NCBI GenBank assembly: GCA_016744015.1
Contig: JADGFD010000001.1
Span: 124,001-188,000 of the forward strand
Reading direction: 5' to 3'
DNA from: Paracoccaceae bacterium
GTDB taxonomy: Bacteria > Pseudomonadota > Alphaproteobacteria > Rhodobacterales > Rhodobacteraceae
Length of the DNA: 64,000 nucleotides
The position numbers were made by a program, and so were the translations under genes. The notes under the pieces are model-generated. The model did not search any database, had not been told where the DNA came from, and saw nothing but the letters and a program-made list of their open reading frames with translations. Positions 18,819-28,287 of this stretch are shown piece by piece. Numbering within the stretch: the first letter of the stretch is position 1; the number at the start of each line of letters is the position of its first letter.

Positions 18819-19757
18819 ATGATGAAGATGACCAGCCTTATTCGGGGTTTTCTATTTGGAATTGTCAGCTTGCTGGCGGCAAGTGTTGGTTTTGCACAAG
18901 ATGCGCTGGACGGGCTCGAGGCCATTGGTAAGCCTGCGCTTGGCGCGATGGGCTTTCAGCCTGCCGCCACCGAGTTGGCCCGCGATGGCCAGTGGCTAGA
19001 CGGCATGGTGCTCTGGATTATCGCCGTGATCACAGTTTTTGTAACGGCCCTGCTGATTTGGGTGATTATTCGCTATAATCAGCGCGCCAATAAAAACGCC
19101 GCGCGTTTCACCCACCATACCATGGTGGAAGTCATGTGGACGATACTACCAATTGTTATTCTAATCGTCATTGGCTCGTTTTCCCTCCCTATCCTGTTTA
19201 AGCAAATTGAAGTGCCCGAGAGCGATATTACGATCAAGGTCACTGGTAACCAGTGGTATTGGACTTATGAATACCCTGAAAGCGGTGTGGTTTTTGATAG
19301 CTTTATGATCGGCGAAGGCGCACCGGGCCTGACCGATGAAGTGATCGCTGAGCTGGAAAGCTATGGCTATGAAGCTAGCGATTATCTGCTGGCCGCTGAT
19401 ACCGCAATTGTGGTCCCTGTGGGCGCAACGGTGCGGGTGCAAATTCTGGCCTCTGATGTAAACCACTCTTTTGCCGTGCCTTCATTTGGCATTAAAATGG
19501 ACGCAATCGTGGGCCGTTTGAACGAAACATGGTTTAAGGTGGGGGCTGACCCGCGGGATGTAGAAGCTGGCACGGATGCTGACGAAAACTATATCGGTAT
19601 TTATTTTGGTCAGTGCTCCGAGCTTTGCGGCAAAAACCACTCCTATATGCCAATCGTTGTTAAGGTTGTGAGCCAGGAAAACTATGAAAAATGGCTTGCG
19701 GGTGCGATTGAGGAATATGCGGGCATTCCGGTTTCCACTCAGGTGGCGTCTAACTAA
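18819..19757 (+). CDS. ctaC: Cytochrome c oxidase subunit II
   Basis: 312 residues: signal peptide (ends ASVGFAQ), two transmembrane helices (MVLWIIAVITVFVTALLIWV and MWTILPIVILIVIGSF), then the cupredoxin domain with the CuA site CSELCGKNHSYM near the C-terminus. It receives electrons from cytochrome c. ATG 18819 or the adjacent ATG 18822 are both served by GGGGA at 18809-18813. Subunit I is absent from the window, as is usual when ctaD lies elsewhere in these genomes. Confidence 0.96.
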   Translation: MMKMTSLIRGFLFGIVSLLAASVGFAQDALDGLEAIGKPALGAMGFQPAATELARDGQWLDGMVLWIIAVITVFVTALLIWVIIRYNQRANKNAARFTHHTMVEVMWTILPIVILIVIGSFSLPILFKQIEVPESDITIKVTGNQWYWTYEYPESGVVFDSFMIGEGAPGLTDEVIAELESYGYEASDYLLAADTAIVVPVGATVRVQILASDVNHSFAVPSFGIKMDAIVGRLNETWFKVGADPRDVEAGTDADENYIGIYFGQCSELCGKNHSYMPIVVKVVSQENYEKWLAGAIEEYAGIPVSTQVASN

Positions 19758-20711
19758 ATGGCTGACGTTTCCTCCATAGATACGCGCGAGCATGAGGCGC
19801 AGTTCGGCGACTATGTCGAGCTGCTCAAGCCTCGGGTTATGCGCTTGGTGGTGTTTACAGCGCTTGTGGGCATGCTTGTGGCACCGGTGCCAGTGCACCC
19901 TGTAATCGCCGTTGCCTCCATTCTGTGCATTGCTATTGGGGCCGGGGCCTCGGGCGCGCTGAATATGTGGTGGGACCGTGATATTGATGCGGTAATGAAG
20001 CGGACAATGGGGCGGCCTATTCCGAGTGGCCGCGTGCAGGCGGGGGAAGCGCTGGCCATTGGCCTTGCGCTTTCTGGGCTTTCGGTGATGATGCTGGCGG
20101 TGTTCGCGAACCTCGCGGCGGCTGGTTGGTTGGCGTTTACCATTTTCTTTTATGTGGTCATTTATTCGATCGGGCTAAAGCGGCTCACGCCTCAAAACAT
20201 TGTTATTGGCGGCGCGGCAGGGGCCTTTCCGCCGCTGCTGGGCTGGGTTGTGGCCACGGGAAGTATCAGCGTTGAGCCGGTGCTTTTGGTGGCACTTATC
20301 TTGATCTGGACACCGCCGCATTTCTGGGCTTTGGCGCTGTGGCGCAATGAAGATTATAAAGCGGCGGGCATTCCTATGTTGCCGGTTATGCGCGGTGAGC
20401 GGGTAACGCGGCGCTATATTTTTGGCTATACGCTGTGGCTTATTCCGGTGGCACTGGCACCTAGTTTTACCCAAATCGGCGGCATGGCCTATTTGGCGGT
20501 TTCACTGCTGCTTAACGCGGTGCTGCTGCTGGGCGCTTGGCGCCTGCTCAAGCGGCAAGAGGCTGACCGCGACGCTGACAATTTTCGCGCTGAAAAACAG
20601 TTTTTCGGCTTTACCATCGTCTACCTTTTTCTGCATTTTATGATGCTGCTGGTGGAATCCACCCTACGCGCGCTTGATGTTTCAATCACCGCGCTTCCGA
20701 TCTGGTTTTAA
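19758..20711 (+). CDS. ctaB: Protohaem IX farnesyltransferase (haem O synthase)
   Basis: 317-residue UbiA-type prenyltransferase with multiple membrane helices. The aspartate motif NMWWDRDIDAVMKRT (near residue 72) binds the farnesyl diphosphate via Mg2+. It makes haem O, the precursor of haem A for the oxidase. The start follows the ctaC stop directly. Confidence 0.96.
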   Translation: MADVSSIDTREHEAQFGDYVELLKPRVMRLVVFTALVGMLVAPVPVHPVIAVASILCIAIGAGASGALNMWWDRDIDAVMKRTMGRPIPSGRVQAGEALAIGLALSGLSVMMLAVFANLAAAGWLAFTIFFYVVIYSIGLKRLTPQNIVIGGAAGAFPPLLGWVVATGSISVEPVLLVALILIWTPPHFWALALWRNEDYKAAGIPMLPVMRGERVTRRYIFGYTLWLIPVALAPSFTQIGGMAYLAVSLLLNAVLLLGAWRLLKRQEADRDADNFRAEKQFFGFTIVYLFLHFMMLLVESTLRALDVSITALPIWF

Positions 20712-20714
20712 GAT

Positions 20715-20900
20715 ATGTCTATTCGCCCCGAGCATGAACTGCACGCGCGCCGCAAAGGTCGTAACATCGCCATAGGGCTTATCCTTGGTGGCATGGTGGC
20801 GATGATATTTGCGGTGTCTATCGTGAAGCTTTCGCAGCCACAAAGCGAAGATATTCATGCGCCGAACTATGTTCCGGCAACCGCAGGAGATTCTGAATGA
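20715..20900 (+). CDS. Small single-helix membrane protein of the cta operon
   Basis: 61 residues: a basic N-terminus, one transmembrane helix (IAIGLILGGMVAMIFAVSIV) and a short periplasmic tail. A small protein of this kind sits between ctaB and ctaG in many alphaproteobacteria (CoxF-like); its role in oxidase assembly is suspected rather than shown. Its stop overlaps the ctaG start. Confidence 0.8.
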   Translation: MSIRPEHELHARRKGRNIAIGLILGGMVAMIFAVSIVKLSQPQSEDIHAPNYVPATAGDSE

Positions 20901-21478
20901 GCCAGCCAGACGCCAAAAAAGTGGTGCTCCCGCTAATCGGGCTGGTCTTGTTTATGACGGCGGGGTCTTTTGCTGCTGTGCCTTTTTATAACTGGTTTTG
21001 CGCCGTTACCGGCTATGGCGGCACTACCGCCACGGCCAGCGCAATGCCTTCGGAAAGCGAAATTCTTGACCAAACCATGATCGTGCGGTTTGACGGCTCG
21101 CTGGGCGCGGGCATGGAGTGGGAATTTAAGCCCGCCCAGTTTGAGATGGAGCTGAAAATCGGCGAGGTAGGCTTGGCCTTTTATGAAGCCTATAACCCGA
21201 CAGATCGCGTTATTGCGGGCACCGCCAGTTATAACGTCGCGCCATTTTCCGCAGGGAATTACTTTAGCAAAATAGATTGTTTTTGCTTCACCGAGCAAGT
21301 GCTGCAACCCGGTGAGCGGGTAATGATGCCGGTTACGTTTTACGTGGACCCGGGTATTGTGACAGATATCGAGGGAAAGTTTGTGCATTCGATCACGCTT
21401 TCTTATACGTTTTATGAAACAGACCTTCCGGTGACGCAAGCGGCACTGGAAAACAACGAACAGACGCAGGTTAACTAG
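20897..21478 (+). CDS. ctaG: Cytochrome c oxidase assembly protein CtaG/Cox11
   Basis: 193 residues, one N-terminal membrane anchor and a periplasmic domain with the Cu(I)-binding CFCFTEQ motif near residue 130. Cox11 proteins insert CuB into subunit I. Overlaps the preceding small gene by 4 bases (ATGA). Confidence 0.96.
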   Translation: MSQPDAKKVVLPLIGLVLFMTAGSFAAVPFYNWFCAVTGYGGTTATASAMPSESEILDQTMIVRFDGSLGAGMEWEFKPAQFEMELKIGEVGLAFYEAYNPTDRVIAGTASYNVAPFSAGNYFSKIDCFCFTEQVLQPGERVMMPVTFYVDPGIVTDIEGKFVHSITLSYTFYETDLPVTQAALENNEQTQVN

Positions 21479-21502
21479 CGTTAATTAAGAGGGACCAGCC
21501 AG

Positions 21503-22303
21503 ATGGCACATGAAAAGAACCACGATTACCACATCCTAAAGCCCAGCCCGTGGCCGCTACTCGGGGCCGTTTCTGCCTTTATTATGCTCTTTGGCTCAGT
21601 GATGTATTTTAAGGGCGATAGCCCGTGGATGTTCTTTATCGGCCTCGCGGCGGTGCTCTACACCATGTTTGTTTGGTGGTCTGACGTGATTAAAGAGGCC
21701 GAAGATGGTGACCACACGCCTGTGGTGCTGATCGGGTTGCGCTACGGCGTGATCATGTTCATTGCCTCCGAGGTTATGTTTTTTGTGGCATGGTTTTGGA
21801 ACTTTTTCAAACACGCGATGTATCCTATGACAGAAGGCTCGCCCGCGATTGACGGTGTTTGGCCACCCGTTGGCATTGAGACCTTTGACCCATGGCACCT
21901 GCCGATCATCAACACGCTGATCCTGATCTGCTCGGGCGCGCTGGCGACATGGGCGCACCACGCAATTGCCGAAGATGGCGACAATAAAACCATGGCGAAA
22001 GCCTTGGCGGGCGCGATTGCGCTCGGCGCTATTTTTACCCTGTTTCAAGGTTTTGAATATGCCGAAGCGACCTTTGGCTTTAGTGGCAATATTTACGGTG
22101 CATCGTTCTTTATGGCCACGGGCTTTCATGGCTTCCACGTGATTGTTGGCACGATATTCCTAGCCGTATGTATGATCCGCGCCATGGGCGGGAAATACAC
22201 CAAAGAGCACCATGTGGGCTTTGAGGCCGCGGCTTGGTATTGGCACTTTGTGGACGTTGTATGGCTGTTCCTCTTTGTGGCGGTTTACGTCTGGGGCGGC
22301 TGA
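21503..22303 (+). CDS. ctaE: Cytochrome c oxidase subunit III
   Basis: 266 residues with seven hydrophobic helices. Family motifs include [14 protein letters not shown] and the C-terminal [24 protein letters not shown] ribosome site precedes the ATG. A hairpin terminator follows the gene. Confidence 0.97.
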   Translation: MAHEKNHDYHILKPSPWPLLGAVSAFIMLFGSVMYFKGDSPWMFFIGLAAVLYTMFVWWSDVIKEAEDGDHTPVVLIGLRYGVIMFIASEVMFFVAWFWNFFKHAMYPMTEGSPAIDGVWPPVGIETFDPWHLPIINTLILICSGALATWAHHAIAEDGDNKTMAKALAGAIALGAIFTLFQGFEYAEATFGFSGNIYGASFFMATGFHGFHVIVGTIFLAVCMIRAMGGKYTKEHHVGFEAAAWYWHFVDVVWLFLFVAVYVWGG

Positions 22304-22322
22304 TAACCCCTTGCATAATTTG

Positions 22323-22353
22323 AAAAACGCGGGTCAAATTGGCCCGCGTTTTT
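22323..22353 (+). terminator. Intrinsic terminator after ctaE
   Basis: Perfect 11-base stem AAAAACGCGGG / CCCGCGTTTTT with a 9-base loop, the 3' arm ending in a T run. It lies between ctaE and surf1, so surf1 may be partly uncoupled from the subunit genes. Confidence 0.8.
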
Positions 22354-22366
22354 GTTTGGAGAGACG

Positions 22367-23032
22367 ATGAATAAGCGGATGATAGCGCCGATTGTGTTCG
22401 GAATTTTGGGCATTGCCATTCTGGTGAGCCTTGGCAACTGGCAGCTGCGAAGGCTGGCGTGGAAAGAAGGCGTGCTGGCGGCCATTGACCAAAAGCTCAG
22501 CGGGCCAGCGGTGGCTGTGCCTGAAGCGCCCAACCGTGAGCGAGACATGTATTTGCATGTGGTGGCCTTGGGCGAAATGGGCGCGGATGAGGTGCATGTG
22601 CTGTCTAGCAGCTTTGAAACCGGGCCGGGCTACCGGATAATTGCGCCCTTTACGCTGGAAAATGGCCGTCGGATTTTGGTGGACCGTGGCGTGGTGCCAG
22701 AGTCTTCGAAGGCCGCCGCGCGCGTGCTGGAGAACGGCCAGATTGAGGGCAACCTTTTGTGGATGCAAGACCCACCCACCTTTTCGCCTGATTTAGACAA
22801 AAACATCTGGTTTAACCGCGATACCAAGGCGCTGGCCGAAGCGCTGGGCACAGAGCCTGTATTGCTGGTGATGAGCCATAGCACGCTTTCCACGGGGCCT
22901 CTTCCGGTGGCCGTGGGGGTGAACATCCCTAACAGCCATCTGGGCTATGCCGTCACATGGTATGGGTTCGCGCTTGTGTGGCTCGGGATGACGCTGTATC
23001 TGCTTTACAGGATTAAACGCAAAACCGTTTAG
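22367..23032 (+). CDS. surf1: SURF1-family oxidase assembly protein
   Basis: 221 residues with an N-terminal helix (MIAPIVFGILGIAILVSLG) followed by the family's GNWQLRRL motif, and a second helix near the C-terminus (YGFALVWLGMTLYLLYR). SURF1 helps insert haem a into subunit I. GGAGAG lies upstream of ATG 22367. Confidence 0.93.
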   Translation: MNKRMIAPIVFGILGIAILVSLGNWQLRRLAWKEGVLAAIDQKLSGPAVAVPEAPNRERDMYLHVVALGEMGADEVHVLSSSFETGPGYRIIAPFTLENGRRILVDRGVVPESSKAAARVLENGQIEGNLLWMQDPPTFSPDLDKNIWFNRDTKALAEALGTEPVLLVMSHSTLSTGPLPVAVGVNIPNSHLGYAVTWYGFALVWLGMTLYLLYRIKRKTV

Positions 23033-23039
23033 GTGACCC

Positions 23040-24428
23040 ATGAAATATATCTCTACCCGCGGCCAAGCCCCCGCGCTTTCCTTTGAAGATGCTATGCTCA
23101 GCGGGCTGGCCACCGATGGCGGGCTTTATGTGCCAGAGACGTGGCCGCATATGAGCACGGATGAGATTGCGGCACTGGCCGGACTTTCCTATGAGGAGGC
23201 CGCTTACCGCGTGATAAAACCCTTTGTGGCTGATACCTTTGCCGACGACGAGCTACGTGGCATTCTGGCCCGCGCTTATGGCACCTTCCGCCACCCTGCG
23301 CGGGTGCCTTTGGTGCAAACGGGGCCCAATGAATTTGTGGCAGAGCTGCACCACGGGCCAACGCTGGCCTTTAAAGATGTGGCGATGCAGTTGATCGGCC
23401 AGATGTTTGAGGCGGTGCTGAAGCGGCGCGGTGAGCGGGTGACCATTGTTGGGGCCACTTCGGGCGATACCGGCTCTGCGGCGATTGAGGCCTTTAAGGG
23501 CCTCGGCGCGGTGGATGTGGTCATTCTGTATCCGCATGGGCGGGTATCAGAAGTGCAGCGGCGGCAGATGACAACGCCGAGTGAAGCCAATGTGCACGCC
23601 GTGGCGATGGATGGTGATTTTGATGATTGTCAGGCGCGCCTGAAAGATATGTTTAATGATGCGGATTTTCGTGGCGAGGTGAAGCTCGCAGGGGTGAACT
23701 CGATAAACTGGGCGCGGGTAATGGCGCAGGTGGTTTATTATTTCACCACGGCGGTGAGCTTGGGCGCGCCGCACCGGAAGATCTCATTCACTGTGCCGAC
23801 GGGGAATTTTGGTGATATTTTTGCGGGCTATGTGGCCAAGCGCATGGGGCTGCCGATAGAGCGGCTGGTGATTGCGACCAACCAAAACGACATTCTGCAC
23901 CGGACATTGCAAAGCGGCGCGCACCAGAAAGAGGGGGTGACGCCGAGCATTAGCCCCTCGATGGATATTCAGGTGAGCTCGAATTTTGAGCGGCTGTTGT
24001 TTGACCTTTACGACCGAGAAGGCGAGGCGGTTTCGCAGCTGATGGGCGAGCTTAGCGCGGGCGGATTTAGCCTTTCGCAAGGGGCGCTGGGGCGGATGCG
24101 GGCGGAGTTTGATAGCGGGGCGTGCTCGGAATCGGAGACTTCGGAAACGATTAAAATGATGGTGGAAACCACCGGCGAAGTGCTGTGCCCGCACTCGGCA
24201 GTCGCTGTGAAAGTGGCGCGGGATCAGGGCGAAACTGCGGTGCCGATGGTGGCTTTGGCCACCGCGCACGCCGCTAAATTCCCTGATGCGGTGGCGGCGG
24301 CCTGCGGGCTGCGGCCCGATTTGCCGCCTCATATGGCAAACCTGTTCGCACGGCCCGAAAGGGTCACCCGCTGCACCAATGACCTCGGCGCGCTTAAAGC
24401 GCTGATCAAGGAGAAAATCGCACGATGA
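23040..24428 (+). CDS. thrC: Threonine synthase
   Basis: 462 residues; converts O-phosphohomoserine to threonine with PLP. The N-terminus (MKYISTRGQAP, ATDGGLYVPE) and the PLP-lysine motif LAFKDVAMQ near residue 107 are typical, as is GATSGDTGSAA. Start lies 7 bases after surf1. The stop overlaps the peptidase gene (ATGA), as in other Rhodobacteraceae. Confidence 0.96.
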   Translation: MKYISTRGQAPALSFEDAMLSGLATDGGLYVPETWPHMSTDEIAALAGLSYEEAAYRVIKPFVADTFADDELRGILARAYGTFRHPARVPLVQTGPNEFVAELHHGPTLAFKDVAMQLIGQMFEAVLKRRGERVTIVGATSGDTGSAAIEAFKGLGAVDVVILYPHGRVSEVQRRQMTTPSEANVHAVAMDGDFDDCQARLKDMFNDADFRGEVKLAGVNSINWARVMAQVVYYFTTAVSLGAPHRKISFTVPTGNFGDIFAGYVAKRMGLPIERLVIATNQNDILHRTLQSGAHQKEGVTPSISPSMDIQVSSNFERLLFDLYDREGEAVSQLMGELSAGGFSLSQGALGRMRAEFDSGACSESETSETIKMMVETTGEVLCPHSAVAVKVARDQGETAVPMVALATAHAAKFPDAVAAACGLRPDLPPHMANLFARPERVTRCTNDLGALKALIKEKIAR

Positions 24429-25687
24429 GCGTTGAAACCCACCGGCTGAGCAATGGCCTGACAATTGTGGCAGAGCACATGCCGGGGCTAGAAAGCTCTA
24501 CCGTAGGCGTGTGGGTGCAGGCCGGCGCGCGCAATGAAGATGCGGCACAAAACGGCATTGCGCATTTCTTGGAGCATATGGCCTTTAAGGGCACGAAAAC
24601 GCGGAGCGCTTTGGAAATTGCCGAGGTTATTGAGGATGTTGGCGGTTTTATCAACGCCTATACCTCGCGCGAGATGACGGCTTATTACACCCGCGTTCTG
24701 GGGGGCGATGTGCCACTGGCGCTGGAGGTTTTGGGTGATATTCTGCGGCATTCGACCTTTGATAAGCGTGAAATAGAGATTGAGCGCGGGGTTATCCTTT
24801 CGGAAATCGGCCAGAGCCTCGACACGCCGGATGATGTGATTTTTGACTGGTTGCAGGGGGTCTCTTACCCCAAGCAAGCGCTTGGGCGGCCCATTCTTGG
24901 CCCTGCGGAGAATATAAAGCGCTTCCAGCAGGCAGATTTATCTGGCTTTGTGGACACGCATTATGGCGCCGAAAACCTTGTGGTTTCGGCTGCGGGTAAG
25001 GTGGATTTTTCGGCACTGGTAAAGCAGGCCGAGGCGCTGTTTGGCGATATGCCCAAAAGTGCGGCCCCTGCGGCGGAGGCCGCAACGTTTATTGGCGGGG
25101 AAAAACGCGAGGAGAAAGACCTTGAGCAGGCGCATTTTACGCTGGGTTTTGCCGCGCCAAGCATTCGGGACAAAAATGTTTACACCGCGCAGGTCTATTC
25201 GATGCTGCTGGGTGGCGGGATGACCTCTCGGCTGTTTCAGGAAGTGCGGGAAAAGCGCGGGCTGTGCTATAGTATTTATGCCAGCATTTCACCGGGGCTG
25301 GAAAACGGCATGTTGACGATTTATTCCGGCACCTCGGGCGAGCAGATTTCTGAGCTGGCCGAGGTGACGATTGCCGAGATGAAGCGCGCGGTGGACGATA
25401 TTTCGGAGGCCGAGCTGGCGCGGGCGCAGGTGCAAATGAAGGCCGGCATGTTGATGGGGCTGGAAAGCCCCTCGGCGCGGGCTGAGCGCATGGCGCGGGC
25501 GATTTCGATTTGGGGCAAGGTGCCCGATTTAAGCGAAGCCGTGGCGAAAATCGAAGCCGTGAGCGTGGCGGGGCTGCGAGAGTATGCGGCCTCGGTTTGC
25601 GCGGCGCAGGAGATGTCTATGGCGCTATACGGGCCGATTTCGGGCGCGCCAGTGATGGCTGATTTGCACACGAGTTTGCGGGGGTAG
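24425..25687 (+). CDS. M16-family zinc peptidase (processing-peptidase-like)
   Basis: 420 residues. The inverted zinc motif HFLEHM (HxxEH) is near residue 46, with the downstream glutamate in the EIERGVILSEI region. The glycine-rich loop GGGMTSRLFQEVREKRGL is in the second half. Related to mitochondrial processing peptidase beta; native substrate unknown. Translationally coupled to thrC. Confidence 0.94.
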   Translation: MSVETHRLSNGLTIVAEHMPGLESSTVGVWVQAGARNEDAAQNGIAHFLEHMAFKGTKTRSALEIAEVIEDVGGFINAYTSREMTAYYTRVLGGDVPLALEVLGDILRHSTFDKREIEIERGVILSEIGQSLDTPDDVIFDWLQGVSYPKQALGRPILGPAENIKRFQQADLSGFVDTHYGAENLVVSAAGKVDFSALVKQAEALFGDMPKSAAPAAEAATFIGGEKREEKDLEQAHFTLGFAAPSIRDKNVYTAQVYSMLLGGGMTSRLFQEVREKRGLCYSIYASISPGLENGMLTIYSGTSGEQISELAEVTIAEMKRAVDDISEAELARAQVQMKAGMLMGLESPSARAERMARAISIWGKVPDLSEAVAKIEAVSVAGLREYAASVCAAQEMSMALYGPISGAPVMADLHTSLRG

Positions 25688-25688
25688 C

Positions 25689-26273
25689 ATGGGCTTTGGC
25701 CGCAAAACACCAGTGCTATTTTCTGAGCGGTTAGAGCTGCGCCTGCCAAAGCGTGCGGACTATGTTTCATGGGTGACCACGCGGCGCGAAGGTGTGGATT
25801 TTTTGCAAAAATGGGAGCCGATCCGCGGGCGCGATTATGAGAGCCGCAGCTCCTTTTATAGCCACGGTGTGGCGTGGTCCAAGCGCTCGGCCAAGGCCAA
25901 ATCCGCGTTTTCATTTCTGATTTTTCGGCGCGCAGATGCCCGCCTGATGGGGGCGCTGAATATGAGCAACCTGCGCTATGGCCCCGCCAAAACCGCGACT
26001 GTGGGCTATTGGATAGGCCCCGATTTTGCCCGCCAAGGCTATATGCGTGAGGCGCTGGGGCTGGTGGTGGATTTTGCCTTTGGTGAGCTGGATATAAGCC
26101 GGATTGAAGCGGCGTGTTTGCCGGAAAACGAGGCCTCGCGCGGAGTGCTGGAAAAGGCCGGATTCAAGTATGAAGGCGTGGCGCAGAGCTATTTGCAAAT
26201 AGCGGGGCGCTGGCGCACCCATGTGCTTTATGCGCGGTTGCGAGATGACAGGCGGGGGCAGGCGGATGCTTAA
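25689..26273 (+). CDS. GNAT acetyltransferase, RimJ-like
   Basis: 194 residues. The acetyl-CoA-binding region is seen as GYWIGPDFARQGYMREAL, followed by NEASRGVLEKAGFKYEG, both characteristic of the RimJ/RimL ribosomal-protein N-acetyltransferase group. Immediately downstream of the peptidase; its end overlaps the next start by 8 bases. Substrate not known. Confidence 0.9.
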   Translation: MGFGRKTPVLFSERLELRLPKRADYVSWVTTRREGVDFLQKWEPIRGRDYESRSSFYSHGVAWSKRSAKAKSAFSFLIFRRADARLMGALNMSNLRYGPAKTATVGYWIGPDFARQGYMREALGLVVDFAFGELDISRIEAACLPENEASRGVLEKAGFKYEGVAQSYLQIAGRWRTHVLYARLRDDRRGQADA

Positions 26274-27663
26274 GAGTGCAGGGCAAGAGCTGATTTCTGC
26301 GTTGGAATCCAAGCTCGGCGCGGGGGCGGTGCGGGCGGTGGAGCCGCGTGATATCGAGGAGCCTCGGGGGCTTTTTAAGGGGCAGGCGGCGGCGGTGCTG
26401 CGGCCTGCTAACACGGCGGAGGTTTCTGTGATTCTCAAGGCCTGCAACGCGGCGCGGGTGCCGGTGGTGCCGCTTGGCGGTGGCACGGGGCTTGTGGGCG
26501 GGCAGGTGATGGGCGAGGGGCCGGTGCCGGTATTGCTTTCGCTGGAGCGGATGGCGTCTATTCGTGAAATATCGCCGGAAAACAACACGATGACCGTGGA
26601 AGCGGGGGCGGTGCTGGCGGATATCCATGCGGCGGCTGAGGGGGCGGGGCGGATGTTTCCGCTTAGGTTGGCCTCGGAAGGCTCCTGCCGGATTGGTGGC
26701 AATTTGGCCACAAATGCCGGCGGGGTCAATGTGCTGCGTTATGGCAATGCCCGCGCGCTTTGCATGGGGCTGGAGGCGGTGCTGGCAGATGGCACGGTGA
26801 TGGGCGGGTTAAAGCGGCTGCGCAAAGATAACACGGGTTATGATTTACGAGATTTGATGATTGGCTCGGAGGGGAGCCTTGGGGTGATCACGGCGGCGGT
26901 GCTGCGGCTTTATCCGCTGCCGGAAGCGCGGCACACAGCTTTTGTTGCAGTGCCTGCGCCTGCGGCGGCGCTGGAGCTTTTGCACGCGTTGGAGGCTGTG
27001 CTGCCAGGCGCGGTAACAGGGTTTGAGCTGATCCATAAAACGGGATTTGATTTTTTGGCGGAAACCGGATTTTCGCTTAAACCGCCGCTAGAGGCTGGCG
27101 CGTGGATGGTGCTTTTGGAAGTTAGCGGGGCTTCGGGCCTGGCTGAAATACTGGAAACTGCGCTGGGGGCGGCTCTGGAAGCAGAGCAAATCACCGATGC
27201 AGTAATTGCGCAAAACGAGGCGCAGCGGGCGCATTTTTGGACTATTCGGGAAACGATTCCCGAGGCGAATAAGCGCATTGGGTCAATTTCATCTCACGAT
27301 ATTTCTGTGCCCGTGAGCGAGGTGCCAGCGTTTATTGCACAGGCGCGAAAAGCGGTGTCGCCCGCGCTGCGGGTCAATTGTTTTGGCCATATGGGGGATG
27401 GTAACCTGCATTATAATGTTTTTCCACCGATGGGGGGAAACCGCGCAGATTTTGCAGCGGACCGAGCCGGTATAGCTCGGACTATTTTTGATATTGTCGC
27501 GGAATTTGGCGGCAGTTTTAGCGCCGAGCACGGGGTTGGGCGCTTAAAGACGGATGACCTTGAACGCTATGGTGACGAAGGACGTCTGGCGGTGATGCGC
27601 CGTATCAAGGCCGCACTTGACCCAGTAGGCATTATGAACCCCGGAGCCGTTTTGAGCGTATAG
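26266..27663 (+). CDS. FAD-linked 2-hydroxyacid dehydrogenase (GlcD/D2HGDH type)
   Basis: 465 residues. The PCMH-type FAD domain shows VPLGGGTGLVGGQ and GGNLATNAGGVNVLRYG; the C-terminal domain shows HMGDGNLHYNVF and SAEHGVGRLK with the metal/substrate histidines. Family members oxidise D-lactate, glycolate or D-2-hydroxyglutarate; D-2-hydroxyglutarate dehydrogenase-like is my best guess. ATG 26266 is preferred because upstream residues run inside the GNAT gene. Confidence 0.88.
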   Translation: MLKSAGQELISALESKLGAGAVRAVEPRDIEEPRGLFKGQAAAVLRPANTAEVSVILKACNAARVPVVPLGGGTGLVGGQVMGEGPVPVLLSLERMASIREISPENNTMTVEAGAVLADIHAAAEGAGRMFPLRLASEGSCRIGGNLATNAGGVNVLRYGNARALCMGLEAVLADGTVMGGLKRLRKDNTGYDLRDLMIGSEGSLGVITAAVLRLYPLPEARHTAFVAVPAPAAALELLHALEAVLPGAVTGFELIHKTGFDFLAETGFSLKPPLEAGAWMVLLEVSGASGLAEILETALGAALEAEQITDAVIAQNEAQRAHFWTIRETIPEANKRIGSISSHDISVPVSEVPAFIAQARKAVSPALRVNCFGHMGDGNLHYNVFPPMGGNRADFAADRAGIARTIFDIVAEFGGSFSAEHGVGRLKTDDLERYGDEGRLAVMRRIKAALDPVGIMNPGAVLSV

Positions 27664-27680
27664 TTTTTGCATTTGCCCTG

Positions 27681-27907
27681 CCGAGCGCAGCGAGGCCACG
27701 GCCAGCGGCAGGCATTTTCAGCTTGTCTGAAAATGTGCTTTGGCAGAGGGGGGCTTTAGCTCCCCGAAGTCAAAGCAAGCCCGGAGCTGGCGGTCAGCTC
27801 CGGCGTCGCGCCTCCGCAGCGACCCTCAATCAGCACTTTGAATGCAAAATTGCGCATTAGAGTCGGGCCACCTTGTCGGCGCGTGCGGCGCCTTCGGCTT
27901 GCAGGGT
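27681..27907 (+). repeat. Structured intergenic repeat, copy 1
   Basis: About 227 bases shared with the copy at 35007-35200. Contains hairpins TTTTCAG/CTGAAAA (27715-27733) and CCGGAGCTG/CAGCTCCGG (27781-27803), then a GC-rich block ending in CGGCGCCTTCGGCTTGCAGG. Stem lengths and bases vary between copies while pairing is kept, suggesting a structured element. The rest of the gap to 28071 shows nothing I can name. Confidence 0.7.
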
Positions 27908-28071
27908 GCAGGACGCAACAACGCAAAATGCCCCCTCGCCATTCGAGCGAAGAGGCATGATCCAGACTTTGGCCGTCTGAGGTTTGCAAGTGGCCCCCGA
28001 ATTCATCGGGATAGGCCTTTATATTGGTAAATTGGTTGAGGAAGTATTACCGAAACCGGTTATATGGCTAT

Positions 28072-28242
28072 TTAGTGAAAGTTTAGAGATTTTGACTCTT
28101 CATACCCAGCCACGATTAGCTGCTCAATTTGGGTGAGATGATCAATGAAGAAGATCAGGTTTCCGTTTGGAACTCTCCGCGCCTGACTCGTTTTCCTGTT
28201 TTGACCAAACACGATTTGGTAAACGTTTAGCTCGATCTTCAT
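28072..28242 (-). CDS. Uncharacterised small ORF (56 aa)
   Basis: An ATG at 28242 gives 56 residues (MKIELNVYQIVFGQ...), with no recognised family. A longer TTG-started version begins at 28272. It follows the frameshifted pseudogene on the same strand and may share its history. Could be noncoding. Confidence 0.3.
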   Translation of the reverse strand: MKIELNVYQIVFGQNRKTSQARRVPNGNLIFFIDHLTQIEQLIVAGYEESKSLNFH

Positions 28243-28287
28243 CTCGCTTTCTGTGTTGTATAGCGCCACCAAAAAACCATAGGCTGG

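Noticed and set aside
27842..28030. Open frames in both repeat copies sharing GHLVGACGAFGLQG
   Set aside because: The shared peptide is the translation of the repeat's conserved GC-rich stem, not evidence of a protein.
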